Shown here: one piece after another, positions 36,223 to 47,169 of the stretch
Numbering within the stretch: position 1 is the stretch's first letter
Layout of the letters: the number at the start of each line of letters is the position of its first letter
Origin: Christiangramia aestuarii
GTDB lineage: Bacteria > Bacteroidota > Bacteroidia > Flavobacteriales > Flavobacteriaceae
Assembly: GCF_009735585.1 (NCBI RefSeq)
Contig: NZ_VJVW01000002.1
Span: 392,512-456,511 of the forward strand
Length of the DNA: 64,000 nt
Direction of reading: 5' to 3'
Translations under genes and position numbers: made by a program
The notes under the pieces: model-generated
What the model was told of the DNA's origin: nothing
Database searches by the model: none
The model's input: the letters and a program-made list of their open reading frames with translations, nothing else

Positions 36223-36549
36223 CTAAAGAAACTTTCGGAAAGCCCAGAAAGACCGTCTCTTCAAATAACTAAGATCGTTCTCCCGGCGATAGGCTTCTCT
36301 TTCAAAACTGATATTCCGGTAGGCCAGCATTCCGTCGCGGCAGTCCAGATAACGTACGAAAAACTCGATAAGGTACCAGAGGTAGAAAAAAACGATGAGC
36401 AATTCCAGCTGTTGTCTTAAATGTATCTTTTCATGATTCAGAAAGAACTTATCCTGCTTGAGCTGTTCATTTTCCAGCACCACGAAAGGCCAGAGACTTA
36501 TACCCTTGAACCTGCCATATAACAGCCATTTGTTGACGATCAAAATCAT
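36223..36549 (-). CDS. Small membrane-associated protein with HExxH motif, 108 aa
   Basis: A 108-residue protein with hydrophobic stretches near residues 16-26 and a strong one at 47-66 (LELLIVFFYLWYLIEFFVR). NHEKIHLRQQ (residues 38-47) contains HEKIH, which fits the zinc metallopeptidase pattern HExxH and recalls the M56/BlaR1 group, but the protein is far shorter. Glu-rich C-terminal residues (FEREAYRRENDLSY) could give a third ligand. A peptidase activity is inference only. It is divergent from the DUF5522 gene with 32 bases between them. Confidence 0.7.
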   Translation of the reverse strand: MILIVNKWLLYGRFKGISLWPFVVLENEQLKQDKFFLNHEKIHLRQQLELLIVFFYLWYLIEFFVRYLDCRDGMLAYRNISFEREAYRRENDLSYLKRRSFWAFRKFL

Positions 36550-36581
36550 GTTTTCAAGATAAGAAATTGTATTTTAGCCCC

Positions 36582-36755
36582 ATGAATTTTCAGAAAAAAA
36601 GAATTCCGTTAGAAGATGGGGATTATTACCTGACTCCTGAAGGTTACCGCTGTTTTACTGAACAATATCACCTGAAAAGAGGTTATTGCTGCGAAAGCGG
36701 CTGCAGGCACTGCCCCTACGGTTATAACAAAAAAACGAACTCCCAAGAACGATAG
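36582..36755 (+). CDS. DUF5522 small cysteine-rich protein
   Basis: A 57-residue protein carrying the DUF5522 pattern: YYLTPEGYRCFTEQYHLKRG then YCCESGCRHCPYGY, with five cysteines and two histidines that probably bind metal. I start at the ATG at 36582; the longer frame starts with TTG at 36567. A TATTTTAG (one mismatch to TAnnTTTG) ends 4 bases before the ATG. Its stop is 3 bases before the urocanase start, so both are in one operon. The function is unknown. Confidence 0.85.
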   Translation: MNFQKKRIPLEDGDYYLTPEGYRCFTEQYHLKRGYCCESGCRHCPYGYNKKTNSQER

Positions 36756-36758
36756 AGA

Positions 36759-38747
36759 ATGAATTTTAAGGATTTGATACTTCAAGGAATCCCGGATGAA
36801 CTTCCACCTGCGAAAGCTTACGACGAATCTTTGAACCATGCTCCCAGGCGAAAGGAGATCCTGGATGCAGAGGAAAAGAAACTTGCCTTAGAGAATGCCC
36901 TGAGGTATTTTGATAAAAAGCACCATAAGACCCTGATTCCAGAATTTAGAGAAGAGCTGGAAAAATATGGCCGTATCTATATGTACAGGTTCAAGCCAGA
37001 CTACGATTTCTATGCCCGCCCTATCGAGGAATATCCTGGAAAAAGCGTCCAGGCAAAAGGTATCATGCTCATGATTCAGAACAACCTGGACCCTGAAGTT
37101 GCACAGCATCCTGAAGAACTTATCACCTATGGCGGGAACGGAGCCGTATTTCAGAACTGGGCCCAGTATCTGCTTACCATGCAGTACCTCGCCAATATGG
37201 ACGATAACCAGACCCTGGTAATGTACTCTGGCCACCCTATGGGACTTTTCCCATCACATCCCAATGCTCCTAGAGTGGTAGTGACCAACGGGATGATGAT
37301 CCCTAACTATTCCAAACCCGATGACTGGGAGAAATTCAATGCCCTTGGAGTGACCCAGTACGGGCAGATGACCGCGGGCAGCTATATGTATATTGGTCCG
37401 CAGGGAATTGTACACGGAACTACTATCACCGTTCTGAATGCCGGTAGAAAGATCAGCAAGGCCGGGGAAGACCTGGCCGGGAAATTATTCGTAACCTCCG
37501 GGCTTGGCGGAATGAGTGGGGCACAACCTAAGGCAGGGAATATAGCAGGCTGTATCACGGTTTGTGCCGAGGTGAACCCAAAGGCTACCCAAACCAGGCA
37601 TAAACAGGGTTGGGTAGATGAAGTAATTGAAAATATCGAAGAACTGGCAGAAAGGGTGAAGCAAGCCAAAACCAATAAGGAAGTGGTTTCTATCGCATAC
37701 CAGGGCAATGTCGTGGAAGTCTGGGAATATTTTGCTGAACAGGATATTTATATAGACCTGGGAAGTGACCAGACCTCGCTGCATAACCCATGGGCCGGTG
37801 GTTATTACCCGGTAGCGCTGAGTTTTGAAGAGGCTAATGAAATGATGGCTTCAAATCCCGACGAATTCAGGGAAAAGGTACAGGAAAGCTTAAGGCGTCA
37901 GGCCGCTGCCATTAATATACATACCGAAAGAGGTACTTACTTCTTCGATTACGGAAATGCCTTCCTACTGGAAGCCTCCCGGGCCGGAGCAGATATTATG
38001 AGTGAAAACGGGAAAGGCTTCAAATACCCTAGTTATGTACAGGATATCATGGGGCCCATGTGCTTCGATTATGGCTTTGGTCCCTTCAGATGGGTATGTG
38101 CCTCTGGCAAGGAGGAAGACCTTCAGAAGACCGATGAGATCGCTACCCAGGTCCTTAATGAATTAAGAAAAAATTCCCCTGCTGAAATCCAGCAACAAAT
38201 GCAGGATAATATTCAGTGGATAAAGGGAGCCCGGGAAAATAAACTTGTTGTGGGCTCCAAAGCAAGGATACTTTATGCCGATGCCGAAGGAAGGATAGCC
38301 ATTGCCAAGGAATTTAACGATGCGATTGGTCGCGGAGAGATAGGGCCGGTAGTTCTGGGTCGTGATCACCACGATGTTTCCGGAACCGATTCACCCTACC
38401 GTGAAACTTCCAATATCTACGATGGTTCCCGGTTTACGGCAGATATGGCTATACAAAATGTGATTGGAGATAGTTTCCGCGGAGCTACCTGGGTGAGCAT
38501 ACATAACGGTGGCGGAGTAGGCTGGGGAGAGGTGATTAACGGTGGCTTCGGCATGATTCTTGAAGGTGATAAAGCATCAGAAGACCGTTTAAAATCTATG
38601 TTATTCTGGGATGTTAACAACGGAATTGCCCGTAGATCCTGGGCCAGGAATGAGGAAGCGATCTTCGCTGCTAAACGTGCCATGGACATGAATCCGCAGC
38701 TGAAAGTGACCATTCCTAATCTCGTAGACCCGAGTCTTTTGGATTAA
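36759..38747 (+). CDS. hutU: Urocanate hydratase
   Basis: A 662-residue NAD-dependent enzyme converting urocanate to 4-imidazolone-5-propanoate in histidine breakdown. Family motifs are YGGNGAVFQNWAQYLLTMQY, TAGSYMYIGPQGIVHGT, TSGLGGMSGAQPKAGNIAG (NAD-binding glycine loop), DQTSLHNPWAGGYYP and DYGFGPFRWVC with the conserved active-site cysteine. It belongs to the longer (about 660-residue) type rather than the 550-residue enterobacterial type. No hutH, hutI or hutG is in the window. The DUF5522 gene is tightly coupled upstream. Confidence 0.95.
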   Translation: MNFKDLILQGIPDELPPAKAYDESLNHAPRRKEILDAEEKKLALENALRYFDKKHHKTLIPEFREELEKYGRIYMYRFKPDYDFYARPIEEYPGKSVQAKGIMLMIQNNLDPEVAQHPEELITYGGNGAVFQNWAQYLLTMQYLANMDDNQTLVMYSGHPMGLFPSHPNAPRVVVTNGMMIPNYSKPDDWEKFNALGVTQYGQMTAGSYMYIGPQGIVHGTTITVLNAGRKISKAGEDLAGKLFVTSGLGGMSGAQPKAGNIAGCITVCAEVNPKATQTRHKQGWVDEVIENIEELAERVKQAKTNKEVVSIAYQGNVVEVWEYFAEQDIYIDLGSDQTSLHNPWAGGYYPVALSFEEANEMMASNPDEFREKVQESLRRQAAAINIHTERGTYFFDYGNAFLLEASRAGADIMSENGKGFKYPSYVQDIMGPMCFDYGFGPFRWVCASGKEEDLQKTDEIATQVLNELRKNSPAEIQQQMQDNIQWIKGARENKLVVGSKARILYADAEGRIAIAKEFNDAIGRGEIGPVVLGRDHHDVSGTDSPYRETSNIYDGSRFTADMAIQNVIGDSFRGATWVSIHNGGGVGWGEVINGGFGMILEGDKASEDRLKSMLFWDVNNGIARRSWARNEEAIFAAKRAMDMNPQLKVTIPNLVDPSLLD

Positions 38748-38775
38748 AAATTTATATAAATTTAAAATCTAACCT

Positions 38776-39318
38776 ATGAAATTTCTAAAAATTACCCCCG
38801 TTTTACTGCTATTCGCAGTAGTTTTGACTTCCTGTAGCAGTGTAAGGGTCGCTTCAGATTACGACCGGGAGGCCGATTTTAGCAGCTACGGCACCTATGC
38901 CTTCTTTAAACCCGGCATAGACAAAGCAGAAATTTCAGACCTGGACAAGAAAAGGATCTTGCGAGCTATCGAAGCTGAAATGCAGAAAAAGGGATTCACC
39001 AAGTCTGAAGATCCCGACCTGCTGGTAAGTATTTTTACCAAAACAAATGAGAACATAAATATCTACAATAATGCTTTCCCTTACTGGGGTTACGGCTGGG
39101 GATGGAACCCATGGTACTGGGGTACCGGATTCAATACCGTTAGCAGCACCAGTGAAGGTACTTTATACATAGACCTTATAGATTCTGCAGACAAGGAACT
39201 CGTTTGGCAGGGAATGGGCACAGCCGCCCTGGCCAGTGAAGTAAATAAAAAGCAGGAACGCATCAACGAGATCGTGGCCAAGATCATGGAAAAATATCCT
39301 CCAGGCATGGAGAAATAA
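38776..39318 (+). CDS. DUF4136 lipoprotein
   Basis: A 180-residue lipoprotein with lipobox VLTSC (lipidated Cys20) and a DUF4136 domain: VASDYDREADFSSYGTYAFF opening, DPDLLVSIFTKTNENINIYN in the middle, a Trp/Tyr/Gly-rich segment (YWGYGWGWNPWYWG) and the closing EGTLYIDLIDSADKELVWQG. The domain has a periplasmic alpha/beta fold of unknown role. The gene starts 28 bases after hutU and has its own terminator. Confidence 0.92.
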   Translation: MKFLKITPVLLLFAVVLTSCSSVRVASDYDREADFSSYGTYAFFKPGIDKAEISDLDKKRILRAIEAEMQKKGFTKSEDPDLLVSIFTKTNENINIYNNAFPYWGYGWGWNPWYWGTGFNTVSSTSEGTLYIDLIDSADKELVWQGMGTAALASEVNKKQERINEIVAKIMEKYPPGMEK

Positions 39319-39329
39319 GTAAAAAATTT

Positions 39330-39355
39330 AAGCCCCTTCTAAAGGGGCTTTTTTA
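39330..39355 (+). terminator. Terminator of the DUF5522-hutU-DUF4136 unit
   Basis: Stem AAGCCCCTT / AAGGGGCTT (loop CTA) followed by TTTTTA on the plus strand, 12 bases after the stop. Confidence 0.92.
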
Positions 39356-39436
39356 TGCCAGGTCGTTAAGCAGAAGCTTTCCCTTTCTCTATCAAATTTT
39401 GTACTTTTAACGCAAACGTTTTAGTTAAACCTCATC

Positions 39437-41194
39437 ATGTTAGATAATATACAATCCAACGAAATACTGGAAAGGCTTCCGGCCCATCTGCAGCAATATA
39501 TCAAGCCTCAGAATTACGACGAATACACCCCTATTAACCAGGCTGTATGGCGGTATGTAATGAGGAAGAATGTGGATTACCTGAGCAAGGTTGCTCACGA
39601 ATCCTACCTGGAAGGCTTGAAGAAAACCGGAATTTCAATAGACAGCATTCCGAATATGTATGGCATGAACCGAATCCTTGAGGAAATAGGGTGGGCTGCT
39701 GTGGCCGTAGACGGTTTTATCCCGCCGGCGGCATTTATGGAATTCCAGGCCTATAACGTACTGGTAATAGCCAGTGACATCAGGCAGCTGGAACATATTG
39801 AATATACCCCTGCCCCGGATATTATCCACGAAGGTGCGGGACATGCCCCTATAATCGCGAATCCGGAATATGCCGAATACCTCCGCCGTTTTGGTGAAAT
39901 CGGCTGTAAGGCCATTTCTAGTTCTCACGATTACGAGGTATACGAAGCGATTCGGGAACTTTCCATTCTTAAGGAGGCTGAAGATACTCCCCAGGAAAAG
40001 ATCAAAGAAGTAGAAAAGCGGGTAGATGAGCTTCAGAATGCCGAGGTCAAGCCAAGTGAAATGGCCCAGATAAGGAATCTACACTGGTGGACTGTAGAAT
40101 ACGGACTTATAGGCAGCCTCGAAGAACCCAAGATCTATGGCGCAGGCCTTCTTTCTTCTATTGGAGAAAGTAAATCTTGCATGACAGATGCGGTTAAAAA
40201 ATATCCTTATACCATTGAAGCCGCCAAAAAAGAGTTCGATATCACCAAGCCTCAACCCCAACTTTTTGTAACTCCAGATTTTGCTCATTTGAGCCTGGTC
40301 CTGGAGGAATTCGCCAATAAGATGGCCCTGCGCCGTGGAGGCCTGGAAGGCATACAAAAACTAATAGACTCAAGGAATCTTGGTACCGTGGAATTTAGTA
40401 CCGGGATACAGGTTTCAGGAAATTTCTCCCGGGTGATAGAACATGAAGGCAAGCCTGTCTATATACAAACAAAGGGGGAAACCGCCCTAAGCAACCGTGA
40501 GAAAGAACTGGTAGGACACGGAGTTTCTACCCATCCCGAGGGTTTTGGCTCGCCAATAGGCAGTCTGAAAGGTATCAACCTGGCCATTGAAGACATGAGT
40601 CCCAGGGACCTGAGGGCTTATGATATTTATGAAGGCGAAAAGGTTAGCCTGGAATTTGAAGGAGGAGTTAAAGTAGAAGGTGAGATCATTACCGGAACGA
40701 GAAACCTTCAGGGTAAGGTGATCCTCATCAGCTTCAGCGATTGTACGGTTACTTATAATGATGAAGTGCTGTTCAAACCAGAATGGGGCCGCTATGATAT
40801 GGCCGTTGGTAAAGAGATCATCTCTGCCTTTGCAGGACCGGCAGATCATGAATCTTTCGATCTTATTACCCATACCCCATCTACTACCACTATAAAAAGC
40901 AAGAAAACCCTGGAGCGGGAGGAACTGGAATCACTGTATGAGTCGGTGAGGAATATCAGGAACGGTGAGAATACCAAATTCTCACTGAATGCCGCTTTCG
41001 ATATCGTTAGAAAGCACCATCCAAAAGACTGGCTGCTATCTGTTGAGATCTACGAGCTCGCAGTAGAGAACGATCCAAAACTTGCTTCAGAAGTAAAAGC
41101 ATGGCTTGAGGAAATTAAAAAGCAAAGGCCAGAAGTTTCGCACCTGATAGATGACGGAATAGAAATGACCGAAACGAAGATGGTGACTCCTTAA
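39437..41194 (+). CDS. Aromatic amino acid hydroxylase (phenylalanine 4-monooxygenase type), long form
   Basis: A 585-residue, pterin-dependent, non-heme iron enzyme expected to hydroxylate phenylalanine to tyrosine. The iron ligands are His131 and His136 in DIIHEGAGHAP and, by family pattern, Glu221 in WWTVEYGL. A charged coiled insert (about 180-205) lies between the His and Glu ligands. Classical bacterial enzymes are about 260-300 residues; here residues 330-585 form a beta-rich extension (EGKPVYIQTKGETALSNREK, AGPADHESFDL) and a helical tail of unknown role. Its TAA overlaps the convergent DUF4230 stop in TTAA. Confidence 0.9.
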   Translation: MLDNIQSNEILERLPAHLQQYIKPQNYDEYTPINQAVWRYVMRKNVDYLSKVAHESYLEGLKKTGISIDSIPNMYGMNRILEEIGWAAVAVDGFIPPAAFMEFQAYNVLVIASDIRQLEHIEYTPAPDIIHEGAGHAPIIANPEYAEYLRRFGEIGCKAISSSHDYEVYEAIRELSILKEAEDTPQEKIKEVEKRVDELQNAEVKPSEMAQIRNLHWWTVEYGLIGSLEEPKIYGAGLLSSIGESKSCMTDAVKKYPYTIEAAKKEFDITKPQPQLFVTPDFAHLSLVLEEFANKMALRRGGLEGIQKLIDSRNLGTVEFSTGIQVSGNFSRVIEHEGKPVYIQTKGETALSNREKELVGHGVSTHPEGFGSPIGSLKGINLAIEDMSPRDLRAYDIYEGEKVSLEFEGGVKVEGEIITGTRNLQGKVILISFSDCTVTYNDEVLFKPEWGRYDMAVGKEIISAFAGPADHESFDLITHTPSTTTIKSKKTLEREELESLYESVRNIRNGENTKFSLNAAFDIVRKHHPKDWLLSVEIYELAVENDPKLASEVKAWLEEIKKQRPEVSHLIDDGIEMTETKMVTP

Positions 41195-41805
41195 AGTTTA
41201 AGGTTTTCCAGGCTTTCTGAACTATTGATGGGCTGGTTCTGGTATTCCAGGGTCCAGCCCATTGTACTTGTAAGTATATAGATCTTCTGGAGTTCGCTTA
41301 CCAGTCTGTTCTTCGCATTTGTTTTCAAAGTAGAGCTTTCGATCTTTTTCCGTAGCCCCTGCTCTATTCTCGACTTTATCTTGTTATAGTCTTCTGCCTC
41401 GAACTGGTTAAGATAATCCTGGGAAACATCGTAATACTTGATATTGGGATTGATGCTGATCTCTTCTTCCGGAATATTCTTTATGATAACCCTTTTTTTT
41501 TCTTCATCAATCTCCACGTCCAGCTTGCTCAGGTCATAGGCCACGCTTACTTCGGCATTCACCACGATAAGAGCCTTTTTTCGAGCCGAAAGAACATCAA
41601 AATAGAAGCTTTTGGAATTCTTATAGGTATAGACCTGGGAAAATGTACCCTCGGTTACTACGAGTTTCCCTACGTTCCTTATTTGCTCCTGTATTAAAGC
41701 TGTATTTTCCTGAAGTCTTTCCTTCTCATCATTCTCCTGTTCCCAGTACATGAACCCAAGGATCACCACCGAAAGCATTAGAATTGCCAGCAGAATATTT
41801 TTCAT
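41191..41805 (-). CDS. DUF4230 membrane-anchored protein
   Basis: A 204-residue protein with an N-terminal membrane anchor (residues 4-20) and the DUF4230 body: KLVVTEGTFSQVYTYKNSKS, ARKKALIVVNAEVSVAYDL and NPNIKYYDVSQDYLN. The domain is periplasmic and of unknown function, with a band-7-like beta start and a helical end. It converges on the aromatic hydroxylase gene; the two stop codons share the palindrome TTAA at 41191-41194, with no terminator in between. Confidence 0.88.
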   Translation of the reverse strand: MKNILLAILMLSVVILGFMYWEQENDEKERLQENTALIQEQIRNVGKLVVTEGTFSQVYTYKNSKSFYFDVLSARKKALIVVNAEVSVAYDLSKLDVEIDEEKKRVIIKNIPEEEISINPNIKYYDVSQDYLNQFEAEDYNKIKSRIEQGLRKKIESSTLKTNAKNRLVSELQKIYILTSTMGWTLEYQNQPINSSESLENLKL

Positions 41806-41886
41806 ATGATCTTATTAGAAAATGGAAAGTAGGAAAAATTGCGAAGAGAGATATTAAACAAGATGCCAATCATAGTTAAAATATCC

Positions 41887-41924
41887 TTACAAAAATTAAG
41901 GGACGGCCCCACCCGTCCCTTAAT
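41887..41924 (-). terminator. Strong hairpin terminator
   Basis: Perfect 12-bp stem ATTAAGGGACGG / CCGTCCCTTAAT with a six-base loop, followed on the minus strand by TTTTTG. It lies 195 bases beyond the GSCFA stop and 90 bases before the DUF4230 start. Confidence 0.85.
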
Positions 41925-42030
41925 ATGTTCTAAAATCTACCCCAACAAATTTTAGAAAACAAACTCTCATTAAGTGACTGGTTTTAGAAGAAAAATTCTT
42001 CAGATCCATACATACTTAAATCAAGCCTGC
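41895..42030 (-). ncRNA. Candidate structured small RNA or leader between GSCFA and DUF4230 genes
   Basis: On the minus strand, three hairpins follow one another: GAAGAA-TTT-TTCTTC (41984-42002 region), TTCTAAAAT / ATTTTAGAA with a 12-base loop (41928-41957), and a terminator ATTAAGGGACGG / CCGTCCCTTAAT (41895-41924) followed by TTTTT. The first hairpin lies in a 9-codon mini-ORF (MYGSEEFFF, 41984-42013). It is not the end of the GSCFA transcript by distance (195 bases) and could be an independent RNA or an attenuator before the DUF4230 gene. No good TAnnTTTG was found. Confidence 0.35.
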
Positions 42031-42118
42031 ATTGTAAAAATACGAATATTTTAATATAAACTATAAATATTTGGTTTCCATTACATTAAAAATTTAGGAA
42101 TACTAATAATGATAAGGT

Positions 42119-43069
42119 CTAAGAAAAGGTTATTTCAGGGTATTTTTTTTGAATTTCCTCGATTTTCCCTTTTAATTTTGTAAGAAATTTCCTATGTGTA
42201 TCAGAATTTTCTGCGCGCGGAGAGTGCGAAAGAGCCTTCTGGATTTTATCGATTTCAGCATTCATAGAGATCGATCTGTCTGACAACCAGCTTCCTGAAA
42301 ATAATTCCCAGATATAATTTATGGCAATTTCATTTGGATGAAGCATATCTTCAGCATAAAATCTATAGTCCCTAAGCTCATCCATCATAATTTCGTAGGA
42401 AGGAAAGTAAGAAGAGGAAGGATTTTCACTTAAAAACTGCTGCAGGGCAGAGATCAACTGCGCCTTGCTATGCTGATTTTCTATAAAACCATCCTTTAAA
42501 TGCCTCACTGGCGAAACCGTGAAAATGATTTTTGCCTTTTTATTGAGTTGAGAAACCGAATGACCTATTACCTCCAGGTCGTTCACGATCTCTGCTACTG
42601 AAGATAGTTCCTTGGAGAAGTTCTTCTGCGGGATCTTATGGCAATTCGCCGCTACCTTATCAGAGCCATTATAAACATATCCCCAGGCCGTCCCCAGGCT
42701 AATGATCACGTGCGAAGCACCGGCAATGAATTCCCGGCTTTTATCTAAAGCCTGGTTCAAAGCATCCAGACATTGTTCTTTGGTTTCGCGGCGCATACCT
42801 GAATGAGCCTCCAGCGACTGCCAGCCTTCGTTGAATTCCAGCACATCTTTCTCCTGAAAATATTCCTTATTGGAGATCCTTTGAAAGAACTGCCGCATTG
42901 GCGAGGGATGAAATATAATTCCGGTAGGGTTCTGAAGGTTTCGGAATTTGAACCAATCCAGTTTTCTGCCAATATTTTCGACAAAACAGGAGCCTATAAG
43001 GAATACTCCCGAAGCGTGTTCAATTTTCGGGCTGCCGTCTTCGATGGGAACTTTGGTTCTGAAATCCAT
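42119..43069 (-). CDS. GSCFA domain protein
   Basis: A 316-residue soluble protein with the motif GVFLIGSCFVENIGRKL (21-37), which contains the family signature GSCF, and an SGNH-hydrolase-like order: HVIISLGTAWGYV, FTVSPVRHLKDGF and a C-terminal DMLHPNEIAINYIW with the Asp/His pair. The family is thought to be esterase-like, but no substrate is known. It begins 45 bases after the alaS stop, with the alaS terminator in the gap. Confidence 0.9.
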   Translation of the reverse strand: MDFRTKVPIEDGSPKIEHASGVFLIGSCFVENIGRKLDWFKFRNLQNPTGIIFHPSPMRQFFQRISNKEYFQEKDVLEFNEGWQSLEAHSGMRRETKEQCLDALNQALDKSREFIAGASHVIISLGTAWGYVYNGSDKVAANCHKIPQKNFSKELSSVAEIVNDLEVIGHSVSQLNKKAKIIFTVSPVRHLKDGFIENQHSKAQLISALQQFLSENPSSSYFPSYEIMMDELRDYRFYAEDMLHPNEIAINYIWELFSGSWLSDRSISMNAEIDKIQKALSHSPRAENSDTHRKFLTKLKGKIEEIQKKYPEITFS

Positions 43070-43080
43070 AGCCTTAAATT

Positions 43081-43112
43081 AAAAAATCCCGGCCAGAAAC
43101 CGGGATTTTTTA
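43081..43112. terminator. Terminator of alaS
   Basis: Stem AAAAATCCCGG / CCGGGATTTTT (11 bp, 7-base loop) directly after the alaS stop on the minus strand, with T-rich flanks on both strands. Confidence 0.85.
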
Positions 43113-43114
43113 AA

Positions 43115-45730
<2,616 letters not shown>

Positions 45731-45783
45731 TCAGTTATTTTCTTGCAAAATTCATTAAATTATGAAGACGGCAAAACAATTCA

Positions 45784-45822
45784 TATATTTGTTCGTTTAC
45801 CGTATCAAACTGCGCGGTAAAC
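45784..45822 (+). promoter_or_regulatory. Candidate -7 element and inverted repeat before the M23 peptidase operon
   Basis: TATATTTG at 45784-45791 fits TAnnTTTG, though no -33 TTTG is seen at 19 bases. An 8-bp perfect inverted repeat (GTTTACCG / CGGTAAAC, 12-base spacer, 45795-45822) begins at the expected transcription start. It could be an operator or a leader hairpin. Confidence 0.4.
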
Positions 45823-45861
45823 AAGCCGTTTCGAGACGCAAAAATAGCATAAATTTAACTC

Positions 45862-46839
45862 ATGTCGAAGGTTAAATATTATTACGATAGCGAGACCCTT
45901 TCTTACCAGAAAATCGAGCATAAAAAAGGAAGGCGCCTGGGCATTATTCTGCTCAGTATCACCGGTTCATTTCTGGCCGGTTTTATCCTGCTTATTATTT
46001 ACCTTAATATTCCGCAAATTGAAACTCCCAAGGAAAAAGCCCTTAAGAGGGAACTTCAGAATATGAAGCTCCAATATGGCTTACTGAACAGGAAAATGGA
46101 CCAGATCCAGGAGGTGATGGCCAATATCGAGGACCGGGACAACAACATATACAGGCTTTACTTTGAGGCGAACCCTATCCCCGAAGAACAGCGAACCGCC
46201 GGTTTTGGGGGGATCAACAGGTACAAGGACCTGGAAGGTTTCGACAATAGTAAGCTTATCAAGGAAACCACCAAAAGAATGGATGTGCTAACCAAACGCC
46301 TGGTGGTACAATCTAAATCCCTGGACGAGGTCGCGAAACTGGCCAAGGAAAAAGGAGAATTGCTTTCAGCCATTCCAGCCATTCAGCCGGTGAACAACGA
46401 AGATCTGAGCAGGATAGCCTCGGGTTATGGCTGGAGAACCGACCCCTTTACCAAGGTGCGAAAGTTCCATTACGGGATGGATTTTACCGCCCCCAGAGGA
46501 ACCCCGGTTTATGCCACCGGAGATGGAAAAGTGGTGCGAGCAGACAGTCGCTCTACCGGCTACGGGAACCATATCAGGATAGACCATGGATATGGCTATA
46601 CCAGCCTTTATGCCCATCTTTACAAATATAATGTTCGCAGGGGGCAGCGGGTAAAAAGAGGAGACGTGATAGGTTTTGTAGGCAGTACCGGAAGAAGTGA
46701 AGCTCCGCATCTGCATTACGAGATCTTCAAGGATGAAAAAAGGATCAATCCTATTAACTTCTACTACGGAAACCTTTCTCCGGAAGAGTTTGGAGAAATA
46801 CTTGAAAAAGCCCAACGTGAAAATCAATCGCTTGATTAA
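45862..46839 (+). CDS. M23 family peptidase (LytM-like), membrane-anchored
   Basis: A 325-residue protein: basic N-terminus, one transmembrane helix (about 25-47), a coiled coil (55-160) and a C-terminal M23 domain (195-300). Zinc ligands are visible in FHYGMDFTAPRGTPVYA and HLHYEIF, with the intermediate YTSLYAHL histidine. Such proteins either cut peptidoglycan cross-links or activate amidases; the complete ligand set here favours activity. The TAA stop overlaps the ATG of the MerR gene (TAATG), so the genes are coupled. Confidence 0.92.
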   Translation: MSKVKYYYDSETLSYQKIEHKKGRRLGIILLSITGSFLAGFILLIIYLNIPQIETPKEKALKRELQNMKLQYGLLNRKMDQIQEVMANIEDRDNNIYRLYFEANPIPEEQRTAGFGGINRYKDLEGFDNSKLIKETTKRMDVLTKRLVVQSKSLDEVAKLAKEKGELLSAIPAIQPVNNEDLSRIASGYGWRTDPFTKVRKFHYGMDFTAPRGTPVYATGDGKVVRADSRSTGYGNHIRIDHGYGYTSLYAHLYKYNVRRGQRVKRGDVIGFVGSTGRSEAPHLHYEIFKDEKRINPINFYYGNLSPEEFGEILEKAQRENQSLD

Positions 46840-47168
46840 TGCACATAGACCTTCCTGAAAAACGCTACTATGGTATTGGCGAAGTCGCCGAAGCCTTTAA
46901 AGTGAACACCTCGCTCATCAGGTTCTGGGAGAAGGAATTTGATGTGATAAAACCGAAGAAAAACGCCAAGGGCAATCGAAAGTTCACTCCTGAAGACATC
47001 AAGAACCTGGAGCTGATCTTTCACCTGGTAAAGGAGCGAGGCTTTACCCTGGAAGGTGCAAAAACTCATCTGAAAGAAGAAAAGAACAAAACCCTGAGCA
47101 ATTTTGAGATCATCAGAAAACTCGAAAGTGTAAAGGCAGAATTAATCAACCTTAAAAATAATTTGTAA
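46839..47168 (+). CDS. MerR family transcriptional regulator
   Basis: A 109-residue DNA-binding protein with the MerR winged helix: YYGIGEVAEAFKVNTSLIRF then WEKEFDVIKPKKNAKGNRKF (residues 10-49). Only a short coiled coil follows (KGFTLEGAKTHLKE to KAELINLKNNL), so there is no effector domain, as in many flavobacterial MerR-like proteins of this operon. It overlaps the M23 gene stop by one base and lies 1 base before lemA. Targets are unknown. Confidence 0.92.
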   Translation: MHIDLPEKRYYGIGEVAEAFKVNTSLIRFWEKEFDVIKPKKNAKGNRKFTPEDIKNLELIFHLVKERGFTLEGAKTHLKEEKNKTLSNFEIIRKLESVKAELINLKNNL

Positions 47169-47169
47169 C

